Shown piece after piece: positions 56,879 through 64,000 of a stretch of DNA of 64,000 nucleotides. The translations under genes and the position numbers were made by a program. Source of the stretch: Cyanobacterium sp. Dongsha4 (GTDB lineage Bacteria > Cyanobacteriota > Cyanobacteriia > Cyanobacteriales > Cyanobacteriaceae); contig NZ_CP084098.1 of NCBI RefSeq assembly GCF_036345015.1, positions 1,687,326 through 1,751,325 of the forward strand. Reading direction: 5' to 3'. The first letter of the stretch is position 1. The number at the start of each line of letters is the position of its first letter. The notes under the pieces were generated by a model, which searched no databases, was not told the origin of the DNA, and saw only the letters and a program-made list of their open reading frames with translations.

Positions 56879-57211
56879 ATGAAAAAAATATTAGTAAGTT
56901 TTCTTTTTTCAACCTTATCCATAGGTGTTAATTCAACTTTCCCAATATTAGCAATTCCGCCGACAATAGCAACTATTATCAATATGAGTACAGGCGATCG
57001 CGCTTGCTATATTGAACTTTTAGATATGGAGGGGAATATTACCATTGAATTAGCAGATTTTTCTATTTGTGAACAATCCAATTTAATCAATAAAAAAGTA
57101 GAACTATTGTATAAACAAACTAATATTTTAGCTTCAGAATGTCAAGGTAATATCGATTGTAAATTAAGTGATCAAGTAATGTTAATTATTGACGTAAAAA
57201 TAGTTAATTAA
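56879..57211 (+). CDS. Small secreted protein, unknown
   Basis: A 110-residue protein not recognised. The N-terminus (MKKILVSFLFSTLSIGVNS) is a clear signal peptide, probably cleaved near residue 25. The mature part has four cysteines, which could form two disulfides. 33 bases after the FHA gene on the same strand, so it may belong to that operon. Confidence 0.7.
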   Translation: MKKILVSFLFSTLSIGVNSTFPILAIPPTIATIINMSTGDRACYIELLDMEGNITIELADFSICEQSNLINKKVELLYKQTNILASECQGNIDCKLSDQVMLIIDVKIVN

Positions 57212-57318
57212 GAACAAACACTTCTTATTAAGTACAATAATATTAAAGACTAGATGTCAGATTTATAATTATTTTTAATTTCTCTGAAAGTCTCTTTTTT
57301 TTATGATTTTATTATAAT

Positions 57319-58218
57319 TTAATCTAATGTACTGTTAGTTATCAATAATTCGTTTAATAAACCTCTTTTTAAACCATTAGAATTGATATTTCTTCTAGCA
57401 AGAATTCGGTTAATTTTATATTCTTTATATAACTCATCAAAAAAATTATTTTCAGAATTAACACTCCTAACATCAGAGTTACTTAAAATCCATTTACAGT
57501 CTAATTTGTCTAATTTATCACAAAATTTTTTAAGTCTTATTTGCTCATAATCATTAAATTTTTTGTTAGCATAAGAGTTGAAATTTGATGTTTCATTTAA
57601 TGGTTTATAAGGAGGATCTAAATAGAATAAACTTTTGTCCTCGGCATATCTTAAAGTTTTCTCAAAATCACCATGAATAATCTCAACTTTTTTAAGGGAA
57701 TTACTAACAAATCGCAGGTTATTTTTGTCACAAATAATGGGTTTTTTATAACTGCCAATAGGAACATTAAATAGATTACTTTTATTGACACGATACAATC
57801 CATTAAAACAAGTCTTGTTTAAAAAAATAAGTAAAGCTGTATGTTTAATTTGGTCAGAGTTTCTTTGATTAAATAAATCTCTTTTTTCATAAAAATACTT
57901 TTTTCTGTCCTCTTGATTATGCTCCAATGAATAGTATTCATTTTGCCATTTTTCCAAAATAAAAATCAAATCATTCACATTTTCTTTAATTATTTTATAG
58001 GCATTAATCAAATCTAAATTAATGTCATTAATTATAGCCTTTTCGATATTGTGATAATTATTTAAAACCCAAAATAAAACAGCACCACTACCAACAAAAG
58101 GTTCAATATAAATAAATTCATCTTCGTTTTTATAAGGAAAATTTGATGTGATTATTTCCAATAATTGGGTTTTGCCTCCTGCCCATTTTAAAAAAGGTTT
58201 TGCTTTTGATTTATTCAT
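57319..58218 (-). CDS. Dam-type DNA adenine methyltransferase
   Basis: A 299-residue N6-adenine methyltransferase of the alpha (Dam/DpnM) class. FLKWAGGKTQLL and SAM motif I EPFVGSGAVLF (39-49) are followed by the Dam-class signature NKTCFNGLYRVN and motif IV DPPY (201-204). Target is probably GATC, which is the centre of HIP1, so it may mark HIP1 sites. No restriction gene is adjacent. The local base composition is more AT-rich than most neighbours. Confidence 0.88.
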   Translation of the reverse strand: MNKSKAKPFLKWAGGKTQLLEIITSNFPYKNEDEFIYIEPFVGSGAVLFWVLNNYHNIEKAIINDINLDLINAYKIIKENVNDLIFILEKWQNEYYSLEHNQEDRKKYFYEKRDLFNQRNSDQIKHTALLIFLNKTCFNGLYRVNKSNLFNVPIGSYKKPIICDKNNLRFVSNSLKKVEIIHGDFEKTLRYAEDKSLFYLDPPYKPLNETSNFNSYANKKFNDYEQIRLKKFCDKLDKLDCKWILSNSDVRSVNSENNFFDELYKEYKINRILARRNINSNGLKRGLLNELLITNSTLD

Positions 58219-58430
58219 CTATTATTTTTATGTATTTTTAAACTTATACTATAAATTTATAACCTAATAAAATTGATATACATATTATTTTTACACAATA
58301 TGGTTAGCTTAAATATTTCTTTATTTGTTCTCTTTTGAAAAACATTAATCTGAGGTTAGTTTATTGAAAGGATTATTTCCATTATAATTATTTACCTATA
58401 ATAAGTAAAAAAATTGCATATACTTAAATT

Positions 58431-58907
58431 ATGATCAGAATTGGTAACGGCTACGATTTACACAGGTTGGTTGAGGGTAGAAAACTGATTCTTGGCGGTG
58501 TAGAAATTGAGCATCATCTTGGTTTATTAGGTCATAGTGATGCAGATGTTTTAACTCATGCAATTATGGATGCTTTATTAGGTGCTTTGAGTTTAGGTGA
58601 CATAGGGCATTATTTTCCCCCTTCTGATCCAAAATGGGCCGGTGCTGATAGCATGGAGTTATTGTATCAAGTAGATAAGTTGATTAAAGATAAGGGATGG
58701 AGTATTGGTAATATTGACAGTGTTATTGTAGCGGAACGTCCAAAGTTAAAGCCTCATTTACCTGCCATGATAAAGTCTTTAGCTGATAAAATTGCGATCG
58801 CACCTGAACAAATTAGTATTAAAGCCACCACTAACGAAAAATTGGGTCCTGTGGGTAGAGAAGAAGCCATTTGTGCCTATGCAGTAGTATTGTTAATCAA
58901 AGAATAA
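58431..58907 (+). CDS. ispF: 2-C-methyl-D-erythritol 2,4-cyclodiphosphate synthase
   Basis: A 158-residue zinc enzyme of the MEP isoprenoid pathway. Metal ligands Asp9, His11 and His43 ([18 protein letters not shown]) are present, and [17 protein letters not shown] is the C-terminal signature. Length is normal. Supplies precursors for carotenoids, chlorophyll phytol and quinones. 38 bases before the ABC-F gene. Confidence 0.96.
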   Translation: MIRIGNGYDLHRLVEGRKLILGGVEIEHHLGLLGHSDADVLTHAIMDALLGALSLGDIGHYFPPSDPKWAGADSMELLYQVDKLIKDKGWSIGNIDSVIVAERPKLKPHLPAMIKSLADKIAIAPEQISIKATTNEKLGPVGREEAICAYAVVLLIKE

Positions 58908-58945
58908 ATTTATCTAAACCGAATTATTAAAAATTATTAAAAATA

Positions 58946-60886
58946 ATGACCGTATTAACCGTTAAATCCCTCAAAAAAGACTTTGGAATCAAAGAAATAT
59001 TAAAAGACGCAAATTTCAGTATCGAAGAAGGTGATAAAGTTGGCTTAATTGGAGTTAACGGCAGTGGAAAATCCACTCTCCTCAAAATGTTAGCAGGATG
59101 GGAAGCCAATGATGGGGGAGAAATGCAGGTAAAATCTGGAGCAAAAATTATCTATTTACCTCAACAACCAGAAATAGACCCAGAAAATACAGTTTTACAG
59201 CAAGTTTTAGCCTATTGTGGCGAACAAATGCAGTTGATACTTGAATATGAAGACTTATCCCATCGATTGGCAAGTGTAAGGGAAGAAAAACAACAGGAGT
59301 TAATGGCAAAATTGGCAACGGTGACAGAAAAAATTAACCAAGAAAATGCTTGGGATTTAGAAACTAACGCCAAAATTGTCCTTGATAAATTGGGTATTCA
59401 GGATTTTGAATTAAAAATGGGAGGCTTATCGGGGGGCTATCGTAAAAGAGTCGCCTTGGCGGCCGCTCTGATGGCTGAACCTGATTTATTATTAATGGAT
59501 GAGCCGACAAACCATCTTGATGCAGAATTAGTGGAATGGTTACAAACCTATCTGCAAAAGTTTTCTGGTGCTATCTTATTAATAACCCATGATCGCTACT
59601 TTTTAGACCAAGTTACTAATCGTATTTTAGAGATCGATCGCGGAGATATGTACAATTATAGTGGCAATTATAGTTATTACTTAGAGAAAAAAGCCCTAGC
59701 AGAAGAATCCATCGCCAGTAGTCAACAAAAACTCAAAGGAATCCTCAGAAAAGAACTAGAATGGCTCAAAAGAGGAGCAAAAGCCCGTAGCACAAAACAA
59801 AAAGCCCGTATTCAGCGCATTGAGCAAATGCAAAATAAGGAATTTAAGGCTAAACAAGGAAAAGTAGAAATTGATACTCCCTCTCGTCGCATCGGGAAAA
59901 AAGTTATTGAAATACATAATATTTCTAAATTCTGGGAAGGCTATCCTCTCATTAAAGACTTTACCTATTTTTTTGAACCCGATGACAGAGTCGGCGTTAT
60001 TGGCGGTAATGGGGTAGGAAAATCAACCCTTATGAATTTAATAATGGGTAAAATTGAACCCGATGAAGGTAAAATCGAAATTGGTAGCACCATAAAAATC
60101 GGCTATTTTGATCAATACTCAGAAAATCTAATTACCGCCACAGAAAACCAACAGAGAGTTATAGAATATATCAAAGACATTGCCAGTTATATCGAAACAG
60201 GAGATGGAAAGCAAATCAGTGCTTCTCAACTTTTAGAAAGATTTTTATTCACCCCAAATCAGCAATATGCACCCATAGAAAAACTATCAGGAGGGGAAAA
60301 ACGTCGTCTTTTTCTGCTTAAAATTCTCATGGGGAATCCCAACGTTTTAATTCTTGATGAACCCACCAACGATTTAGACGTACAAACTTTAGGGGTATTA
60401 GAAGAGTATCTCGAATCTTTTAAGGGTTGTGTAATTATTGTATCTCACGATCGCTATTTTCTCGATCGCACTGTGGACACAATTTTTGCCTTTGAAGGAG
60501 AGGGAATAATTAGGGAATATCCGGGAAATTACTCTCTTTATTTAGAATATAAAACCAGAGAAGAAAAAGAAAACAAAGTAGAAAAAATAAATGAAGTAAA
60601 GGAAAATAAAACAGTAGAAAAGAAAGAAAAATATCAAAGTAATACTGAGCAGAAAAAAAGAAAAATATCTAACTTTCAAAGGAGAGAATTAGAAAAATTA
60701 GAAACAGTAATTATACCTGAATTAGAAGATAAAAAAGCTAATTTAGAAAAAAGAATTTATGAAAACGGCGGTAAAGATTATGAGCAATTAAATATATTGA
60801 CAGAAGAATTAAACCAATTAATCAAAGAAATAGATCATCAAACAGAAAAATGGTTGGAGTTATCAGAGTTAGAAAATAATAGTTGA
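58946..60886 (+). CDS. ABC-F family ATPase (Uup-like)
   Basis: A 646-residue soluble protein with two ABC cassettes: Walker A GVNGSGKST (36-44), signature LSGGYRKR, Walker B LLMDEPTNHLD; and GGNGVGKST, LSGGEKRR, LILDEPTNDLD. A linker and a C-terminal Uup-type coiled coil rich in Lys/Glu follow. No membrane domain. ABC-F proteins act on stalled or assembling ribosomes; Uup-like members also affect DNA. The exact paralogue is open. Confidence 0.93.
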   Translation: MTVLTVKSLKKDFGIKEILKDANFSIEEGDKVGLIGVNGSGKSTLLKMLAGWEANDGGEMQVKSGAKIIYLPQQPEIDPENTVLQQVLAYCGEQMQLILEYEDLSHRLASVREEKQQELMAKLATVTEKINQENAWDLETNAKIVLDKLGIQDFELKMGGLSGGYRKRVALAAALMAEPDLLLMDEPTNHLDAELVEWLQTYLQKFSGAILLITHDRYFLDQVTNRILEIDRGDMYNYSGNYSYYLEKKALAEESIASSQQKLKGILRKELEWLKRGAKARSTKQKARIQRIEQMQNKEFKAKQGKVEIDTPSRRIGKKVIEIHNISKFWEGYPLIKDFTYFFEPDDRVGVIGGNGVGKSTLMNLIMGKIEPDEGKIEIGSTIKIGYFDQYSENLITATENQQRVIEYIKDIASYIETGDGKQISASQLLERFLFTPNQQYAPIEKLSGGEKRRLFLLKILMGNPNVLILDEPTNDLDVQTLGVLEEYLESFKGCVIIVSHDRYFLDRTVDTIFAFEGEGIIREYPGNYSLYLEYKTREEKENKVEKINEVKENKTVEKKEKYQSNTEQKKRKISNFQRRELEKLETVIIPELEDKKANLEKRIYENGGKDYEQLNILTEELNQLIKEIDHQTEKWLELSELENNS

Positions 60887-60923
60887 ATAGAGCAGGTAAA
60901 ATTGTTCTATCAATCAATAGTGA

Positions 60924-60957
60924 CAAAAAAATATCCCCCCACAGGGCGGCAGGGGGT
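60924..60957 (-). terminator. Terminator of the hpsA gene
   Basis: On the minus strand CCCCC and GGGGG pair around an 11-base loop, followed by GGATA and seven T. It is 43 bases after the hpsA stop. Confidence 0.7.
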
Positions 60958-60999
60958 GAGGGCAAGAAATGCCGATTCGAATAGATGAAACTCTTAAAA

Positions 61000-63555
61000 C
61001 TATTGATCAAAACTACGGATAAAGGATTCCTGTTTCATAGCACTAAATCGAGGAGTGAGAGGGGGTAGATTTCTCGCATCATTAAATTCGGTATCATAAC
61101 CCCACTGTCTATTTGGTGCATTATAAAACTTTCCTCCTGTACCAGGCCATTTACCGTTAACGTGATTTGGAGTTCCTAAACTAACAAAAGAACCTCTATA
61201 ACGTAAAGGAGTGCCGCTCCAACTCTCATGGAGACGAGGATAGTTTTCTAAACCTCCATTATATTGATTCCCTTTAGTCACATCATTTCCAGCTAAAAAC
61301 GCCAGATTCATTACTGTTTGACTTGCACCACCTAAACTATTGTTATTATTTTTAGTGCTATCATTACAGTTCATATTATCTTCTTTATTTATAACCTTGT
61401 TCGGGTCAAAGCATTTGTTAGAAAGAACATTTAGAGAATCACTAAGAATAGAAGCAGGTTGTTTATTTCTGGTGTTGTAATCTCCTTGAAGATAAACAGC
61501 TTGATCACTAGCAATAGTTAACCCTGTGGGATCATTAAGATTAAAAGTATTATTTGCTCCTAAACCGGGTAACTGATTTCCTTCGACAATAGCGAAACCA
61601 TAGGGGCTCGTATTGCCTCCTGCATTGGGGTAAGAGTCACTATCAATAGTCAAATACATTACTAAACCATCATCAGAAGTATCCCTTGCCGCCATACCTA
61701 AAGCCTGAAATGAATTTGTCGGGGCTGTATTATCGGCTGGTGCTGTTTTGAATAATAGTTGATTAGCAGATTTGAGTTGAGAGCCATCTAAATATATTCC
61801 CTCATAATTCCATATAGTCAGACTTTTCATGTTAATTTGTAACAACCGCATATCTCTACCATTGTTATTATTCTCCCGATTATTAAAAAATCGAAATGGG
61901 GGTTTATTATGATTAGACGCATCTCTACCAATATCAGTTAAAGGAGCAGGTACAAAACATCTTTGCACGGTATTTCCACTGGCATCAGGATAAGGAAGAG
62001 CAGCAATTTCATTTGCTGTAAGAGAATTTAATTTTGCGACTAAATTAGTTTGTAATGATTGAGGAATATTAGGAATATTGGTAAAAGTTAAGCCATCAAC
62101 TCCATTATTTCCAACTAAGTCTAAATCAGTAAATTTCAGAGGATTTTCTTCTTCTTGGACTTTTGTGACCAATAGTTGATGAGCAAATTGTGCCGCATCT
62201 CTTTTCTGTTGAGGGGTTAAACTGTTCCAAGTACTCGGAAAGGCTGATTTAATATTTTTCCTCATATTCGAAAAATCAGCTTTATATACAGGTTGACAAG
62301 CACTGAAGTCTGGATTTTGTGCCTTAGAATAGAATTGATTGCTTGTATTGTTATTAAAAGATTCGTTACTACTGGGAATAGAAGCTAATTGCTCACTCAC
62401 TAATATAGGTTGTCTTAAACTGTGTCTTTGAGAAGAAGTTAGAGAAACAGCCACAGGAGCTGACACGGGAGAATTATTTGCTTGGGTTCGTTCAATGACT
62501 TCAATAGTGAAAGGTATATCTTCACCGTATTTTGATTGATTTGTACCTGTGGGGATAAATTTAATTCTAATATCAGCTTTGGTAAAATATTCACCTGATG
62601 AGTCTAAAAAGTCTGGTTCAGGTAATCCTAAAGGGTCTATGCCGACTCTTAAATCTGTAATACTGAAAGGCACTTTAACCTGACTATTATAATTATTGGG
62701 ACTAACAGGAGAGGGGTTATTTCCTTTTTTCGCACTATCATTTCCTTTACTTGCAAATATATCATCCCCTGCGGTGGTAACATCACCATCTACTGCTAAT
62801 TGATTTCCTATATATAAATCTCCATTGGTATGAACTGGCCCGCTTAGAGTCATGGTTGCACCGGGGAAGATTTCTAAGTCATCCTTATAAAAAGCGGCAA
62901 ATTGAAACAGAGGAATTAAGCGGTTTTTAATGTCCATTTGCAGAATTGCGATCGCACCTCTTCCCTGACCATTTCCCTGTTGTTGTCTTTGCTGTACATC
63001 ACTATCTTTAAAAGCTAAAGCAATAATAGAATGTCCATACTCAATCATATTCAATCCAGCATGATTATCCCCCGGAGGAACATTGCCAACTTTACCAACA
63101 CCGCCATCTTTTTCTAAAACATAAGTGGTGGCAGAGTAACCACTACGCTCACTATCTCCCCCTGAAAATTGATAAGTTTTACATTGATAATCCCCTGTAC
63201 CATCACTAATACTATTATCAAAACAAGCCATTGTACTTTCTGGACTTGTACCACTAGGAACGCTATTACTTTGATATATTTTCGTAATTTCGTTAGCTCT
63301 TTCATTCAAAGCCGCTTCTGCCCCATAAAAACCGCTAGTGCTATCCACCGTTGCAGTATTGCTTACTTGTTCTATACGACTACTTCTGGCATAAACTAAA
63401 ACTAAACCTGCCAAACCAAATAAAATAGCAAGAGCAATTACTAAAACATATCCTTTTTCAGAATCAGTTTTGAGTAACTTAGATAAAAACCAGCATTTAA
63501 TAAACGATAAACCATCTTTTTTTAGAATTAATTGCTTTTTAGTGTTATTTTCCAT
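61000..63555 (-). CDS. hpsA: HpsA-family pilin-like protein
   Basis: An 851-residue protein. After about 35 residues comes a type IV pilin-like hydrophobic helix (YVLVIALAILFGLAGLVLVYA), then a long extracellular region with GPVHTNGDLYIG-like segments typical of HpsA. In filamentous cyanobacteria the hps locus exports hormogonium polysaccharide, and HpsA is a pseudopilin-like surface protein; the family also occurs in unicellular forms. A second pilin-like gene lies upstream on the same strand. Confidence 0.83.
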   Translation of the reverse strand: MENNTKKQLILKKDGLSFIKCWFLSKLLKTDSEKGYVLVIALAILFGLAGLVLVYARSSRIEQVSNTATVDSTSGFYGAEAALNERANEITKIYQSNSVPSGTSPESTMACFDNSISDGTGDYQCKTYQFSGGDSERSGYSATTYVLEKDGGVGKVGNVPPGDNHAGLNMIEYGHSIIALAFKDSDVQQRQQQGNGQGRGAIAILQMDIKNRLIPLFQFAAFYKDDLEIFPGATMTLSGPVHTNGDLYIGNQLAVDGDVTTAGDDIFASKGNDSAKKGNNPSPVSPNNYNSQVKVPFSITDLRVGIDPLGLPEPDFLDSSGEYFTKADIRIKFIPTGTNQSKYGEDIPFTIEVIERTQANNSPVSAPVAVSLTSSQRHSLRQPILVSEQLASIPSSNESFNNNTSNQFYSKAQNPDFSACQPVYKADFSNMRKNIKSAFPSTWNSLTPQQKRDAAQFAHQLLVTKVQEEENPLKFTDLDLVGNNGVDGLTFTNIPNIPQSLQTNLVAKLNSLTANEIAALPYPDASGNTVQRCFVPAPLTDIGRDASNHNKPPFRFFNNRENNNNGRDMRLLQINMKSLTIWNYEGIYLDGSQLKSANQLLFKTAPADNTAPTNSFQALGMAARDTSDDGLVMYLTIDSDSYPNAGGNTSPYGFAIVEGNQLPGLGANNTFNLNDPTGLTIASDQAVYLQGDYNTRNKQPASILSDSLNVLSNKCFDPNKVINKEDNMNCNDSTKNNNNSLGGASQTVMNLAFLAGNDVTKGNQYNGGLENYPRLHESWSGTPLRYRGSFVSLGTPNHVNGKWPGTGGKFYNAPNRQWGYDTEFNDARNLPPLTPRFSAMKQESFIRSFDQ

Positions 63556-63611
63556 GACATTAAATAAATCAAATAAAAGTTTAATATTGGTTAATAGTAA
63601 GAAATATAAAT

Positions 63612-64000
63612 TTAAAAATTTAAACGGTTACGAGGAAGAAATTGCTGTGATAGAGTTAAATCCTCTGCACTTAATTTCGCAAAATTACCTTTATCTTGGG
63701 GAGCTAAAGCCGTCACTTCAACATCAAGAGACTTAATGAGATTCCACGTATAGTCCCCCGAAAAACTTGGGTTACAGTTACTTACCCCTGTTAGGTCAAT
63801 AGTTTTACACTCTGACGGGGTTGCACTCACATTTTCCTGAATAATCGCTGTAATATCTAATTTTTCTACGTCTTCCACTAAGTCAAAAACCTCCCCATTC
63901 CTAATTAGTTGTAAGGTGTTATTCATAACTTTGTATGTACTTTCGTCAAATAGATAAATTGCCGTTGTCCCCGCCGAATAATCATTTGCCCAAGTATGAC
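63612..64000 (-). CDS. Pseudopilin-like protein, partial (5' end off window)
   Basis: The frame is open from the right edge to a stop at 63612; there is an internal ATG at 63926, but codons before it are in frame and plausible (WANDYSAGTTAIYLFDES), so the true start lies beyond the window. The visible 129 or so residues (LQLIRNGEVFDLVEDVEKLDI; SLDVEVTAL) look like the C-terminal half of a PilW/HpsB-HpsC-type minor pilin. It precedes hpsA by 56 bases. Confidence 0.7.
   Translation of the reverse strand, partial: HTWANDYSAGTTAIYLFDESTYKVMNNTLQLIRNGEVFDLVEDVEKLDITAIIQENVSATPSECKTIDLTGVSNCNPSFSGDYTWNLIKSLDVEVTALAPQDKGNFAKLSAEDLTLSQQFLPRNRLNF

Overview
The window comes from a low-GC cyanobacterium, probably unicellular and close to the Cyanobacterium/Geminocystis group. 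The evidence is dozens of HIP1 palindromes (GCGATCGC), a complete orange-carotenoid-protein photoprotection set, the bicarbonate transporter BicA, the NblS-partner SipA, a group 2 sigma factor and a long cyanobacterial-type ribosomal supercluster without rpmD and rpsN. The assignment rests on protein families and composition only; no 16S gene lies in the window.

Layout. 1-7 kb: a partial NrtA/CmpA-like substrate-binding protein, a metal-ligand-poor MBL-fold protein, a phosphohexomutase, a DUF1499 protein, and a FeoB iron transporter encoded as two overlapping genes. 7-8.1 kb: a translationally coupled HTH / DUF6883 / DUF4926 trio in which DUF6883 is frameshifted. 8.1-10.7 kb: frp, ocp and crtW, which together make and control a keto-carotenoid photoprotection switch. 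10.9-15.8 kb: FeoA, a DUF5132 protein, an HMA2-like membrane protein and a P1B-type ATPase. The last two share the motif GR[VI]RLR where ordinary HMA domains carry CxxC. The set resembles ferrosome (fez) loci. Two toxin-antitoxin modules (hepT/mntA with broken hepT, and higBA) sit on the opposite strand inside it.

15.8-23 kb: a 159-nt tRNA-like gene with an unexplained internal insertion, tgt, a pterin dehydratase, a degenerate histidine kinase, sipA, a J-domain protein, cysteine synthase and a group 2 sigma factor. 23.6-40.5 kb: a truncated orphan ureB and the ribosomal/secY/adk/rpoA supercluster, all on the minus strand. 41-49 kb: an SRAP-domain DNA-crosslinking protein, a Na+/H+ antiporter beside bicA (Na+-coupled carbon uptake), tRNA-Asn, a membrane-anchored putative HTH protein, a GatD-like amidotransferase and a PstS/SphX phosphate-binding protein with a Pho-box-like site. 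49.4-64 kb: a DMT transporter, glutaredoxin, pentapeptide-repeat protein, anti-sigma-like ATPase, alpha/beta hydrolase, glycosyltransferase, an FHA protein with a possible inactive dynamin-like core, a Dam-type methylase, ispF, an ABC-F ATPase and HpsA followed by a second, partial pilin-like gene.

A striking background feature is that many intergenic spacers contain short degenerate tandem repeats of 7 bp, in several unrelated sequence families, and one 8-bp array. One heptamer array runs over the stop codon of rpsC inside the ribosomal operon.
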